Origin: Leptidea sinapis
Taxonomy: Eukaryota > Arthropoda > Insecta > Lepidoptera > Pieridae
Assembly (NCBI RefSeq): GCF_905404315.1
Contig: NC_066301.1
Location: 1,364,001-1,428,000 of the forward strand
Direction of reading: 5' to 3'
Length of the DNA stretch: 64,000 bases
Both the position numbers and the translations under genes were made by a program. Shown here piece by piece: positions 11,230 to 23,095 of the stretch (position 1 is the first letter of the stretch; every line of letters begins with the position of its first letter). The notes beneath the pieces are model-generated. The model was not told the DNA's origin and ran no database searches. It saw only the letters and a program-made list of their open reading frames with translations.

Positions 11230-11320
11230 TTAAACAGTCTGTTCTACTTTAATGGGCTTAGTAGGTTTATCTGTTTGTTATGATATCCTATTTTGAATAC
11301 AAATATTTGAATTTGAATAT
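11230..11320 (+). mobile_element. CR1-like LINE 3' tail (family F), copy 1
   Basis: TATGATATCCTATTTTGAAT, then ATATTTGAATTTGAAT. The same terminal block occurs at 17940, 22080 and 46870. Only about 90 bp remain. Confidence 0.55.
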
Positions 11321-12344
11321 GTAACGGAATTTCTAAACTTGATTTTTGACCCCTTCAAAACTTCAGATTGATTTGAAACCTTGCACATTGGTTAGGGATC
11401 GATGTGAATTTAATAATTAATAAATAGTCCGTCACATTTTTCTTACCAGTATCTTTAGGATAAGCGATTTTCTTATGTCCGATACACGATTTTCTACTTT
11501 TTAGTTTGGTGTTCTATTAAATCATATTTTAACTGACATCAAAAAGGAGGAGGATCTAATTCGATATTTACTTCGATATCTATTTACGGCATTTTTAACT
11601 TCCAAAAATTTTCAAAATTTTGGGAAGTTATTAATTTTAACGCGTTTAAAAAATCGAGTTTTCATCAGATCTCGATGACTTAAGGACCTAGGAAGCTTCC
11701 CTAACAATTCCCGTGATAGTGTCCGTACTATAACATCGTTCTCTTTTCAATGTTTTATGGTTCCGATTCCTTCTTCATTTCATTCATTCTGAATATTAAC
11801 GAGATCAGAAAAACTGAAGTATGTAATCTTATGTGTGTAAACATTGGATAAATAAGATTTTAAGGGTATTAAAATGCGTGTAAATATAACTGCAACAGTT
11901 AAAATACAGCTACAATTACCCGCAGTTTAATCCATTAAAAACTATTTCATCTAAATAAATGTATGACACAATTAAATAAAATACTAATACAAACATACCC
12001 AAGCAAAACATGATATTATTGAAAAATAAACTGTTAAGGAATTATAGTTACTTGGAGTATATTTGTTCAATACGGTAGGTTTATATTATAACAATCTCAT
12101 GCTCATAAGCTACACAAAGTTCAGTTAAACCCCTGCCATTACAAACTTAGTTCACTGTTTCAAAGTTTGACAATTAAATCTAGCTTGGTGGGGACTCACG
12201 TTTCAGAAATATTCATGTATTTCATTTACTTATTATTAAAACAATATTACACTTCACTCATAATACAAAATCATTTTGATATAATATTTAATACACAATA
12301 AATAGGGTAAAAAGTCTCGTGTTGAAGGACTCATAAAATTCTAA
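11321..12344. other. No gene seen
   Basis: AT-rich, nothing recognised. Confidence 0.35.
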
Positions 12345-12560
12345 AGAGAAAGAAAGAAAAAATGTTTATTGACATCATTATACATTCTGATAATAGTTCT
12401 TAAAGTTATACTATTCTAATTTTGATCTAATGATGCAAATGGGCCCCCAACTCAGCATAGTTGTGGTTTCGAAAGAATCCACAACGCTGGTCTTCCGTGG
12501 AAACCCAGAGAGCGCTACTAACGCACAGTCCTCTCACACGAAGATGTACAAACTATTAAT
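12345..12560 (-). mobile_element. Possible LINE 3' end
   Basis: A purine-rich tract with AAAAAATGTTTATTGA (AATAAA on the minus strand) precedes a more GC-balanced stretch around 12435-12540. Composition and layout suggest a retroelement 3' end. No protein match could be made, so confidence is low. Confidence 0.25.
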
Positions 12561-13064
12561 TCTCTATGATCACAGAACACAAAAAATAGTGAAACTAGAA
12601 TCTAAAATTAAAACTAAAGCATTTTTTTTCCGGAACAATACAATTAAACTTGCCATTGCCACACAAAACAAACAATTGTTTTAAATATTTTAAATAGATT
12701 TTTGGACATTAATGACATATTCCTTGTATTTTAATTTAAATAGCCCTAAACTAACGCAGTTCCGTATGGGAGGCGGGATATTATTCCAACACTTCGTGGA
12801 AGCATACCGTAAGCTGCCACGACATGCAGCTGTACGGTGTTTTGGGTAAAACAAACGTCTCATTCGAAAATTTGAGGGTTCAGATTGTATTTGAGAAATT
12901 CTTTAACTTACACCAACTTAAAAATAATTCAGTTTACAAGAAAAGTGTGTATCTTCATCTACCCAACCTACATCTACTAGTTAACGGGTACACAAGAACC
13001 TGTGTCATGTACACTAACATTACGGGACTAAAACAAAGTAATTTTGATGAAAATCTCATTGTTA
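12561..13064. other. No gene recognised
   Basis: A 97-codon frame at 12824-13117 shows no motif. A GC-richer stretch at 12765-12830 may belong to an old element. Confidence 0.3.
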
Positions 13065-13320
13065 TTTTTTTTTATTATATTTTATTTATTTATGATTCCT
13101 TACAGCTAACAAAATGAAAAGAGTATATTAAAAATTATACAGAATAGATACGCCAATTAAAAGGAATGCTATTAACAGTACAATAAGTATGTGACAAAGT
13201 AGTTTAAGACAAAAACGAAAAATACTAGAAAAACTTACAAAAAAAATTAAATAGAAAGAAAAGATGAAATCGTATCCATATTGAGTAACTGAAACGGTGA
13301 GTAGGTTGTGTGGTGTGAGT

Positions 13321-13377
13321 AGTGTGAGTGAATGTGAGTAGTGTGAGTGAATGTGAGTGGTGTGAGTGAATGTGAGT
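13321..13377. repeat. 19-bp minisatellite, three units
   Basis: AGTGTGAGTGAATGTGAGT repeats at 13321, 13340 and 13359 (one base differs in the third), preceded by partial units from about 13311. It lies inside the 3'UTR of the minus-strand LINE. Confidence 0.8.
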
Positions 13378-14139
13378 GTTCGAATATAATGTTTAAATTA
13401 CGATGAGAGACTAATAATTTATCCTGAATATGCTGATGATTAACTCCTGCAATTTAAACAGTTTAATATCAGTTTTTTGAACCTCAGACGTGATAAGTTG
13501 AAAATGTCGACGGAAGAAAATTTCTTATTATATATGTCAGGAATTCGAATTAGAGGTGAATATTTAAGATACTTAGTAGAAGCAACGGGAATGTTAAATA
13601 AATTAGTATGCCTAGTACGTAATGTTGGAACCTGGAATGATATTTTATATAAGACATCTGGACAGTCAAATTTATTATGTAATATATCATAAAGCAGTAA
13701 CATATCAATTACATCTCTTCTATCTTCCAAGGTATCGATTTTATGATAATTACAGGCTTCGATATGCTAGGCTTCGGCATGATAATTATAGGAATGAATT
13801 GAGATTTGAAATTAAATTTTTTCATAAATATCTTTTGTATTTTTTCAAGGCGGTCAATATATCATTGATATGTGGGCCTCCAGATAGGACTTGCGAATTC
13901 AAGGATGCTTCGCACGTAAGCATAATATAGCACTTTTAGGCACAAGATGTCATTGAAAGGTTCGCGAGTGCGAAGAATAAACCCTAGAATTTTTATTAGC
14001 CTTCTGTGTTATTATTTCGATGTGGTTATTATGGGTTAGTTTGCTATCACACCTAAATCCCTTATTTGAGTAATTTTTGGAATAATTTCGTTATTTAAAG
14101 TATAATCAAATTTTATGTTATTATGCTTTCGTGAAAATG

Positions 14140-14219
14140 TAATAATTTGACATTTAGCAATATTAATCTGAAGTTTAGGTAATAATTTGACATTTAGCAA
14201 CATTAATCTAAAGGTCCTG
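14140..14219. repeat. 40-bp direct duplication at the LINE deletion junction
   Basis: TAATAATTTGACATTTAGCA begins at 14140 and again at 14180. The two 40-base units differ by a few bases. The second unit abuts the point where RT coding sequence is lost. Confidence 0.75.
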
Positions 14220-14790
14220 ATCTAAAATCACCGAGGACGACGGCCTGATAGCGGTTTCTTATATACGATTCTGTCCATCTAAGAAGGTTCCCTCTGATTC
14301 CAACTGCGTAAAGCTTCTTTAATAGTATACTGTGGTTGACTCTATCAAAAGCCTTTTCAAAATACGTGTATATTACATATATTTGTGATCTATCATTCAT
14401 GTCGCACTTAACGGTATGACTCAAGCAAGTTAGTGAGGACACTACGAGATTTAATAAAACCGTGTTGGTTGATAGGGATGCATTGTAGGCAATATCTATA
14501 AATATGATCATATACAATTTTTTCTAACATTTTACCAAATATATTCAAAATGGAGATACCTCTATAGTTACTTATATTTGTTTTTGATTCCTTTTTATGT
14601 ATTGGTACTATTCGGGCTTCCTTCCAACATCTAGGGAAGGTCCCTTCATTAATAGAGCGCTTAAAGAGTGTTAGTAGCGGAGGTAATGGGCCCGATTCAC
14701 ATTTCTTTATAAAAATAGCTGGTATACCGTCAGTACCGGCGCCCTTCCGGATATCCAATTTACTAAACAACCTCCTAAGTACTCATGTTA

Positions 14791-16135
14791 TGAAGTCTTC
14801 TTTGGTATTCGCAGGCTACAATATATTTGTGATAAATGCACAAGTGTCAATGTTTTCATCACCAACACACGTAATATTAATTATTAATATTTAGAATAAC
14901 TCTATAAATAATTTATAACTGTCAAAATATTAATAATGAATGAGTTATGCAAAGAAAAGCGAACCAAATTTTTTTATATTACTTAAGTTGAAATATTTTT
15001 TTACAAAATTTAATTTTATTATCACTTTTGAAAGTCAGACTCCACCATCAATTTACAAGAGATATGACTCAGGCCTGCGAAGAACCATTCACAAATCGAA
15101 TCTAATGATTTCCAAAATTCCTTAGATTTTTTTCAAAGACGTACCTTATAGAGTCAGTTATCTGTTATTAATCAAATCAAATCATCTTTGTTTGCAAGAT
15201 AAGGTAATAATAAGATGTTGTTGGCTTATAATTAACAGGTGCTCTTATCCTAACCCATAAGGCATGCAAATCATTATCATACAATATGTATGTGGAGTCA
15301 AGAGCTCTCACACATACTGCATTCATTAATTTTATCAAAGATTAAATAACCAAGTATAACTTTGGCAAGCTTATAATATACAGTGTTATACCTAGAATAT
15401 GCAGTTTTTATACCAAGAAGCATGAAACTAAATAGTTAACTTATCTTGACCTCTAGCTGTGGTCGTGACCCGTATAATCCTTTGCAGCTTATCATAGAAA
15501 TAATGTCAAATTTTCTGGAAAAATATTCTCATCACACAGCGAACGTGACCATTCATACAACATTCAATGTTCAATTTCAGCGTGCGACACGCAACATACC
15601 AATGTTTGTCAAATTCAATTGTTACATAGAAATAAAATTTAATGTAAATACTATGCTCGTGTAAAACTTTATGTGAAAACCTTCACTGTGCTAGCTTAAT
15701 AGATGTTTCAGCGAAACGGGATTGTCTGCCACTCCCGATCGGATCAAATTATAACTCACAGCCGCGAAGACTTAACGGATGGGACGAAAATCGCAGACCA
15801 TTAATTGTAGGATGGAGCGAATAGACATTAGTTTATTGAAAAACTAAAAGTGTTTGTGTGTAACTGTATAATTAAGTGTATAAATTTGATAGTGGCAGCC
15901 GGACTGAAACACACCCCCAAATACTTAAGATGCGTGTCAGTCTGTCTGTCGTATATGTGTTTGTCGTAATTGTGTGTATGTGTGTGGCGTAGGGGACCTA
16001 ATGCAGCAAAGAAGCCGCAATATAAAAATATATAAATTAAATTAAAATAATATCTCCATGCTAACTCATCTCTATATAATTTGATTTTCAGAATTCCCGG
16101 CGGAACTGATAGAATCTTTATACTGAGATGAAAGC
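14791..16135. other. No gene recognised
   Basis: AT-rich with a GC-richer island at 15700-16010 containing no readable motif. Small open frames at 14940 and 15446 look like chance. Confidence 0.35.
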
Positions 16136-16149
16136 TTTTTCAAATGAGT

Positions 16150-16190
16150 ATATATATATATATATATATATATAAATATATATAATTTGG

Positions 16191-16240
<50 letters not shown>

Positions 16241-16245
16241 CCAAA
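16150..16245. repeat. (AT)n microsatellite with flanking inverted arms
   Basis: Two AT dinucleotide tracts. The second is bounded by TTTGGCTTATA (from 16186) and TATAAGCCAAA (to 16245), so the whole 58-60 bp forms a palindrome able to extrude as a cruciform. Confidence 0.8.
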
Positions 16246-16707
16246 ACTTATCGTTGGAAATGTTGTCGGCACATGCAATGCCTATATGAAAATATAATAA
16301 TAAAGATTTATTAAATTTAATGTATTTAATAAATTTCACTACAATGTGATATTACTTTTTAGGCGAATGCAAAATGTGACGATACATAAAATCCACTGTG
16401 AATATTATTACATCATAAACTTGGAATCTGTGTCGGGTAAAAAATTGAGGCCAAATAAAGCGGGATGAATTTACGTTGTCACCGAGGACCGAAAACGTTT
16501 CGAGTTCATATTATATTACAAAGAGTATTTATTATCACAAGTTGCTTGAAATAGTGTTTTTATCACCTATATCAATGTATATAGTTAAATTCGGCATTTT
16601 TTTTTTCAGAATTCCAGACAAAAGTAGTAAACTGCTTGGTTTTTCAACTGTCTTCAAAAAAAGAAAACTCAATTTTATCTTTAGTTTTTGGTCGTATGTT
16701 TTTTATG
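16246..16707. other. No gene recognised
   Basis: A 105-codon frame at 16476-16793 runs into a family A repeat and is not a gene. Confidence 0.35.
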
Positions 16708-16985
16708 AAAATAAGGGACGCGAGCAGGACGTTCAGCTGATTGTAATTGACACGCTCTGCCCATTACAAGGCGATGCCACTCATGATTCTTGAAAAACTC
16801 AAAAATTTTGAGCGACACTACAATTGCGCTCGTCACCTTGAGACGTAAGATGTAAAGTATGTAATTTCACTAGCTACGGCGCTCTTCAGACCGAAACACA
16901 GTAATGTTTACACATTACTGCTTCACTGCAGAAATAGGCGCCGTTGTGGTACCCATAATCTAGCCGACATCCTGCGGTGTTTCCA
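16708..16985 (-). repeat. Family A repeat, copy 2
   Basis: Reverse-complement copy with the GAGCAGGACGTTCAGCTGAT end at the left and AGGCGCCGTTGTGGTACC near the right. The internal hairpin is worn. Confidence 0.7.
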
Positions 16986-17454
16986 GGACGATACGCCATG
17001 GGCACCTTCAAAACAGCGCGTACACCTTTTAAAAAAAATATTGAAACCACTTTTGATTATTTTTCAAGTTCGGTTTTGAGACATTTTTAATGTAAATGGT
17101 ACCCCATTATGGGTATTAGCTCTTCGGTTTTAACATTGTATCCACAATTCCCACCGGAATAATAATTGTGGATTCAATGTTGAAATACAAAATTAAATAG
17201 ATAAATATATATTCACCCATTAATTAATTATATTATGAGGTACATAATATCTTCCAAGTGACCACGAAGCTGAAGGTCGCTCGATATATCGATGCTGGTA
17301 TGAAGATAGTGGCAATTCGAGTGATCTCGAAACGAGGGGATACGACAAAAGGAGACTTTTTAATGGTGAACGCACAAACTTGTGTATTTACGAAATGATG
17401 TAGCATAATATATATATATATTTATATATTCGCCATTTTTGAACAAATTTTGCT
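16986..17454. other. No gene seen
   Basis: AT-rich. A 12-bp AT run at 17409-17421. Nothing else recognised. Confidence 0.3.
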
Positions 17455-17975
17455 ACTATGTATGGTATGGTTTATTGCTGTGGGGCAGCTCTGCCGATAT
17501 TAATACAATATTTGTGAGAGAGCAAAATTCAAAGAAAACATAAGCTTATAATGCCTACTACTCGGCTAAGTCGATTTAGCAAGTCTTTTGTGGGGCGATG
17601 TATATGCTTTTACAACAGGATCCCAGAAAATGTTCAAAACAAAATGATTACGTTATTCAAAAGAATTGTTAAAAAACGTTTGTGTGGTAAAGGCTACTAT
17701 AACATGACTTTCTAAATGATACCACAGATTTGGAATGGAGCGACTGCCCTCAGGCTATTAAATAATAAGTTTAATTGTACAATGTGACTTTGTTACTTTG
17801 TAAATGTTACTTTAATTTTAAAACATATTTTTGTTGAAGAAAAAAAAGCTCGCTGAGTTTGTTGCGCCCATTCTTCTCAGGCCTGAGGCATTAATTTTGG
17901 AATGGGTGGTAGTTTTTTGACTTTCAATAAGTGATGTCACATCCTATTTTGAATAAAAATATTTGAATTTGAATT
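17455..17975 (+). pseudogene. CR1-like LINE 3' end with RT C-terminus (family F), copy 2
   Basis: Starts with YGLLLWGSSADINTIFV, the conserved block after the RT thumb in Jockey/CR1-type ORF2 proteins. In other frames it continues with TTRLSRFSKSFVGRCICFYN, RIPENVQNK and FKRIVKKRLCGKGYYN, the usual C-terminal tail of this group. Frameshifts and a stop follow. The 3'UTR runs through GCCCATTCTTCTCAGGCCTG to a short tandem tail (TTTGAATTTGAATTTGAAT at 17955-17975). 5'-truncated within ORF2 and inactive. Copies of the same 3' end lie at 11230, 21841 and 46703. Confidence 0.65.
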
Positions 17976-18604
17976 TGAATATGTGAAGTAATTTGATACA
18001 AAGTTTTATAAGATTTAATTTTTTTTTCAAAATAGTTTTTATTTACCATTTAATGCTTTACCGTTCTTCAGTGTTATAAGTTCGGTCAAATGGAAGAAAT
18101 TGGTACTGGGGCGGGACCACCAAGTACTTCATGTAACGTGGAACTTATACCTGATAATAATATAGTTGCAGGCGCTGCCTTGTAGAGGCCTATTTGGCCT
18201 TCTCTTTCGAGTCATCTGAACGTTTCTCTATGTATCGGCGCCGAGTATTTCAATACAACGTGTGGCAAGGTGTGATTACGTAGTCAGTGCTCAGGTATAA
18301 ATGAGCACGTGTAACTTGCGGTGATGTGACTTCATTCAGTCAATTTGGACGTAGAATAAGAGGCCTTGGGCCAGGGAGTCATTGTCCCTGTACAGTGGCG
18401 GTGTAAAAGATTGACAGAAATTTCCTTGGAAACGGATCTGAGGGCATGATTACAGTGTTTTTTTTTAAGTTTTCTGCTGTTTTTATCCTTAGTTACCGCT
18501 GCAAAGACCCAAGCTGATAGGGAAGTTGCATTAGTCAAACCATGCCACCAAAAGGCACCTATGAAATCAAAACGAGGAGTTCTGTACTTCATGAACAACA
18601 AAAC
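17976..18604 (-). other. Unrecognised sequence; open frame on minus strand
   Basis: A minus frame from 18778 to 18332 starts in the LINE 3'UTR and continues beyond it for about 80 codons (FDFIGAFWWHGLTNATSLSA...). I recognise no domain. The join with LINE UTR suggests chance or an older element. The GC-richer stretch 18085-18320 is unassigned. Confidence 0.25.
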
Positions 18605-20272
18605 TAAGGCATTTATTTTCTCAAAATTGATTCCTTTAGAATTCTTTTTGATGTCATTTCTTATACTACTAGATACTACTACCGTTTCGGAAACAAATGG
18701 CGCTCTGAGAGAGAAGAAGCGGCGCAAGAAACTCTCCCAGCATTCTTTTTTTGCGCTCTTTTCAATAAAAATATACAATATTGTACAGTCATTTCTATCG
18801 CTATAAAATAATCACAATCTAGTCCCAGGCTGTCCGATCATTTAGATATTCAGTAGTGGAGTAATAGGATTTACGACAGAGCCATTTTTTATAAAACATT
18901 TAAATTTCTTTATAGATAATGCCTGAACAGTGGCTGGGGCTTTATTATAAAAAAGTGTATACATTTACCCTTAAAGCTATTATGTATCTTATGAAGCCTA
19001 CTAGAATTAGTTACAAGCAATCCCTTATTTATAGTGTTATAATAATGAAAATCACTATTAAGAGCAAAAAGGTGACGATTTTTGTGAACATATATTAAAT
19101 TTTCATAAATGTACTGACAATGAACATCCATAATATTTATTTCTTTAAATTTTTCTTTGAGAGACTGTCTATAACCAAGCTGATATATAGCACGAACAGC
19201 TCTCTTTTGCAGTGCAAACACTATATCAATGTCAGCAGCATGACCCCATAGTAATATACCGTACGTCATGATGCTGTGAAAATAACTAAAGTACACTAAT
19301 CTAGCGGTCGCAACATTCGTGTACTCTCTAATCTTTCTAACTGCATATGCCGCAGAGCTGAGTCTATCTGCTAGATGGGCAATATGTGGACCCCACTGAA
19401 GCTTTTTATCTAACGTGATACCCAAGAAGACCGTAGTGTCCACAAGTTCCAATGTCTGGTCATTTATAAGTACGTTGGTTTGTACCTCCGCTGTGTTTGG
19501 TGTAATGAACCGTAAACACTTTGTTTTTTTACTGTTTAAGTGCAGATTATTCGTCTCAAACCAACGCACTGTCTTTGAGAGTGCATTGTTTACCTCGTCA
19601 TCAATATCCGCACGTCGCTTCACTTTAAAAATAAGTGAAGTATCATCAGCAAACAAAACAATCTCATGGCTATCATCTACCACAAACGGTAGATCGTTAA
19701 TATACATAAGAAACAAGAAAGGACCGAGAATAGAACCCTGTGGAACACTTATTCCCACAGATTTACCCGAAGACCGTTTGCCATTTACATCGACTATCTG
19801 AACTCTTTCGCTTAAATATGATTTTAACAGATTTAGGGCTCTATTTTCCACTCCATAATGTTTTAGTTTTAGGACATGGTGGACGCAGTCAAATGCTTTG
19901 GACAAATCACAAAAAATGCCCAATGCATCCTGTGACTCTTCCCAGGCGTCAAAGATGTGCTCAATGAGTCTAGTACCCGCATTAATTATTGATAAGCCCC
20001 TAGTGAAACCAAACTGATGTTTGTTCATTAATTTACAAAAATGCATTTGTAGCTGTTGAAGCAAAAGTTTTTCAAAAATTTTACTAAAAACAGACAGCAC
20101 TGAAATAGGTCTGAAATTAGCAAGGTCAAAAGAACTGCCCGATTTAAACAAAGGTATAACTTTGCTGTATTTCATGAGGTCAGGGAACACACCCTCATCT
20201 ATGCATTCATTAAATATTATTGCTAATTCAGGTGCTATAATGTCAAGTATGTATTTTACAATATTAGTCGAA
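18605..20272 (-). mobile_element. 5'-truncated LINE with long open RT
   Basis: Minus-strand insertion. The 3' end at about 18605 shows AATAAATGCC, then a 3'UTR shared with 3215-3643. Coding sequence runs from 18910 upward to about 20272, where recognisable RT (STNIVKYILDII) stops and unrelated sequence begins, marking 5' truncation. The endonuclease and ORF1 are missing. Confidence 0.75.
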
Positions 20273-20343
20273 TGGGCCCATAGGCGATGAAGATGAACTA
20301 GCGATGGGATCTGGATAATCCAGCAAAAGACAACTGTCTCCAC
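18910..20343 (-). CDS. Non-LTR reverse transcriptase (partial ORF2, Jockey/CR1 superfamily)
   Basis: A 477-codon open frame; about the first 25 codons (above 20272) are not LINE-like. Motifs in order: YSKVIPLFKSG and NFRPISVLSVFSKIFEKLL (fingers), HQFGFTRGLSIINA, motif A FCDLSKAFDCVHH, motif B SVPQGSILGPFLFLMYINDL, motif C LFADDTSLIF (FADD form), then LHLNSKKTKCLRF and FLGITLDKKLQWGPHI (thumb side), TYGILLWGHAADI and QKRAVRAIYQLGYRQS (C-terminal). All three catalytic aspartates are present. A few residues are missing after CVHH, where most relatives have about four more. The endonuclease is absent, so although the RT frame is open the element cannot retrotranspose by itself. The protein would act on its own RNA at a nicked target. 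Confidence 0.85.
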   Translation of the reverse strand: METVVFCWIIQIPSLVHLHRLWAHSTNIVKYILDIIAPELAIIFNECIDEGVFPDLMKYSKVIPLFKSGSSFDLANFRPISVLSVFSKIFEKLLLQQLQMHFCKLMNKHQFGFTRGLSIINAGTRLIEHIFDAWEESQDALGIFCDLSKAFDCVHHVLKLKHYGVENRALNLLKSYLSERVQIVDVNGKRSSGKSVGISVPQGSILGPFLFLMYINDLPFVVDDSHEIVLFADDTSLIFKVKRRADIDDEVNNALSKTVRWFETNNLHLNSKKTKCLRFITPNTAEVQTNVLINDQTLELVDTTVFLGITLDKKLQWGPHIAHLADRLSSAAYAVRKIREYTNVATARLVYFSYFHSIMTYGILLWGHAADIDIVFALQKRAVRAIYQLGYRQSLKEKFKEINIMDVHCQYIYENLIYVHKNRHLFALNSDFHYYNTINKGLLVTNSSRLHKIHNSFKGKCIHFFIIKPQPLFRHYL

Positions 20344-20474
20344 GGGTCGAATGACAAAAACGAACGAATCTTATCCCAGACTGCCGATTTACGGAAATAG
20401 AATTATTATTAAATGCTTTTAGTAGTATCACGATATATATCCAGACAATTTTACAAGAGAAATATCAGCAAAAG
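20273..20474. other. No gene seen
   Basis: Short AT-rich gap between LINE and repeat. Confidence 0.3.
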
Positions 20475-20592
20475 CTTTAGCCGTATCCTGGTATTGACAT
20501 TTGAGATCCGTAGTACGTGAAATGCATTCCGCACGAGTTCGTAGAGTCTTCTGACTTTTATTTAATTTCTGTTAGCTGTCGTGGCTTTCTTG
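20475..20592 (-). repeat. Dispersed repeat, partner of 7290-7408
   Basis: Reverse-complement of the 7.3-kb copy: shared blocks include AATTTCTGTTAGCTGTCG and TATCCTGGTATTGACATTTG. Confidence 0.6.
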
Positions 20593-21840
20593 TAAGATGT
20601 GCGAGACTCAGAAACGTTTGAGATTTATTTTTTCATATGTATTATAAATGTTCCATCAACTGTTATTTTTGATTATATTCAAATCGAGTTCAAATTAATG
20701 TGGTCATGAAGTATGTTGTTTCATTTATATTTATATCTTTTTACTTTTTAATGATTTATTCAGTATAGTTGTTTTTTTTTTCAATTTTATTTCTCCGGCC
20801 CTGAGAATCACTAAGATCTAGATGTAAAGATTGTAACTATTTATAGTCATAAATATTTATAACTGTTGTGGTCATAAACATTGTTGTATCTAGAAAATTT
20901 TTAATTTTTATTTTCTAGAATTCAAATTTGGAACGTGTTTATTATTATGGAAACTTTGATCATTAGATCACAACTAAATAATCAACTAAAGGTCACTTTC
21001 GACATATAGACATCGAGTCACTTTAGAAACTTCTAGAAATAACAGTTACTATTTTGTGGAAACAGTGTAAATTTTTTGCCAGACAGATAAAGAGGGCTGC
21101 AGTCAAAGGTAATCATTTCGATTTCAAATTAAAATCATATGAAAATTTAGTCCATTACTCTAAATATATCGGCAAGTTAAGGACAGCACATGAAAAACTT
21201 CTAGGGTCATCAAAATATGTAAATTGGAAAATCATAATAATCAACATCAATATTCAAAGGGTTCAAAACTTTCAATAAAATAAATTTTATTGAAATAAAT
21301 TATCACAGTTGGCATGAATGATTATTTAATTGAAAATAAAGCATGAATATGATTTGCGCGAAGGACGCCCACTTTAAGTAAAAAAATTAAACTTTTATTA
21401 CGAATTCTAGCGATGTCTGGTCTATGTTTCATGGTCGTGAAAGTGCTTGATGTGCCTGATTAATTCTGTTATTGGGAAATTATAAATAATATCTTTATTA
21501 CTTTTGTAACATAAGCCAATCATATATACTATGTTTGAATTTATATAATTTAATAAAATTCTCACATTATACTTTTACGGCTTTAGAAATAAACTTGGTA
21601 TAAAGCTACACCTGATAATAAACCAAGATAATGGAAAATGTTAACTTTATCGCTAACAACACTAATACAATGATAATTCTGAAGTCTTCCGAATGTCAGG
21701 CAGCCTTGTGAATAAACGTTATAGGTGCGAATAAACCAATCGTAAGAAAATTTATCCGTAAATATTTATACCAAGCTTATCCGTAAGGCCTTTATAAATT
21801 TACTTTGTATGCGGATTGACTAAGATTTTAATATATTGTG
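20593..21840. other. No gene seen
   Basis: AT-rich. A 74-codon frame at 21054-21278 has no motif. Confidence 0.3.
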
Positions 21841-22117
21841 CAGAAGAGGGCTATTCGCGCTATTTATAACCTTAAATAATCGTAGAGAGCAAAATTTAAT
21901 TAAAAATAAACTTCTTTACTGTAACCTCTCAATATATTTTTGATAATTTTATATGTGTACATACGCACATATAAGTGCAAATGCTAGAAACTGTCTTAAC
22001 CAAAATGTTAACACCAGGAACATACATAAAGTTGTTGTTTGGTTTATTGATTTTTGACTCTCAATAAGTAATATTATCATATCCTATCTTGCATAAAAAT
22101 ATTTTAATTTGACTTTG
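21841..22117 (+). pseudogene. LINE 3' end (family F), copy 3
   Basis: Opens with QKRAIRAIYNL, as at the corresponding place in the 18.9-kb RT. It passes through frameshifts to TTTTTGACTCTCAATAAGTA and TATCCTATCTTGCAT, ending ATATTTTAATTTGA like the other family F tails. Truncated and decayed. Confidence 0.5.
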
Positions 22118-22515
22118 TGAAAGGATTAATGAATAAAATGCTAAGTATGCAAATGACCTGGTTCTCTGTTTCACTGTAATATAATTAAACAATAATTAAG
22201 TATGTTGTTGACGGCTGGAATCCCGGTGGGAACTCAATGTTTTGTTACTTAAAATATTTATTACTCTCTTGTTTGGCGTATAAATTACCATACAAATATA
22301 ATACCAATAAGGGGTAAAACAGCCAATGCCATCCATCGACATATTTGATTTTATTATTCGTTGTTTGAAATTTAGAGCTTCCTGAAATTAAGCAATTTAT
22401 GAAACAAAACCCGCAAACAGACAATCGATGGTTTGTTGGACGAATAGACGGACAGCTTCTCACTAAATTGGATTCCTTTGGCTATACTTTGTTTTCGAGT
22501 CATGGATGTTTAAAT
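22118..22515. other. No gene seen
   Basis: AT-rich, nothing recognised. Confidence 0.3.
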
Positions 22516-22653
22516 GTATTTATGTATGAAAAGTAAGTATATTGTATTAAATATATCATTGTCTTGTAACCCACAACACAGGCTATATACCTATGCTTAA
22601 TTTGGGCAAGATAATTTGTGTAAAAAGTTTGTCAATATTATTATTATTATTAT
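22516..22653 (+). mobile_element. SINE body and tail (family H), 5'-truncated
   Basis: ACAGGCTATATACC, TTAATTTGGGCAAGATAATT and GTGTAAAAAGTTTGTCAATA match the body of the SINE at 61955-62179 (reverse strand there). It ends in an (ATT)n tail at 22635-22651. The tRNA-like head is missing. Confidence 0.55.
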
Positions 22654-23095
22654 ACTTGCGGTACGGAATCTTAAAAATAAATTTGTAGCCCCGCATAGTA
22701 ATTCTGTGGAATCATCTGCCGACTTAGGTGTACCTGGGATGATGCGAGGTAAGTACAGTCAAGCTTGGAGCAATCTCTTATAACTTAAAGCTAGCAATGT
22801 CTCTAAGACCTCTGCATTATAATAGTATCAAAGACAAATGAATTTCACTTATCAACAGCTAAGTCGAAACTTGTTTCATTCCTCAGATATAAATAAATAC
22901 AACACCCAATAATAACGGATATACTACAATTAAGAAAATATGAAAATTGATGAAAATCTAATTAGATGGTCTGACGTCATAACTAAAAATTAAAAATAAA
23001 TATTTGATATATTCCTTATTTCTGTGACCTGTATTTGATTCAATCAATTGGCTACTTACAATAACAAATATTATAAATTGTTTTATATCTTACAT
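22654..23095. other. No clear gene
   Basis: Around 22690-22725 PRIVILWNHLPT resembles the LWN.LP box of LINE C-termini, a possible very short remnant. Otherwise nothing. Confidence 0.25.

Larger units (their letters stand above)
13065..14790 (-). pseudogene. Jockey-like LINE remnant lacking the RT catalytic core
   Basis: Read on the minus strand from about 14790. RKGAGTDGIPAIFIKKC and RIVPIHKKESKTNISNYRGI are RT fingers motifs, followed by HGFIKSRSVLTNL. After a frameshift, YFEKAFDRVNHSILLKKL is motif A with its aspartate, then SYIRNRYQAVVLGDFRSG. The frame should continue into the PQGS and YADD boxes but instead jumps at about 14203-14219 to the post-catalytic INIAKCQIITFSRK and QIRDLGV region. 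YYAYVRSILEFASPIWRPTY and YIDRLEKIQK follow near 13850-13930, and a C-terminal frame is seen at 13440-13730. The 3'UTR runs to a T9 tract (poly(A) on the minus strand) at 13065, with AATAAA just inside. Many stops and shifts: long dead. Confidence 0.75.

Noticed and set aside
18332..18778. 148-codon minus frame as a gene
   Set aside because: Its first third is LINE 3'UTR shared with 3.2 kb; the remainder shows no motif.
19415..19801. 128-codon plus-strand frame
   Set aside because: Antisense shadow of the minus-strand reverse transcriptase.
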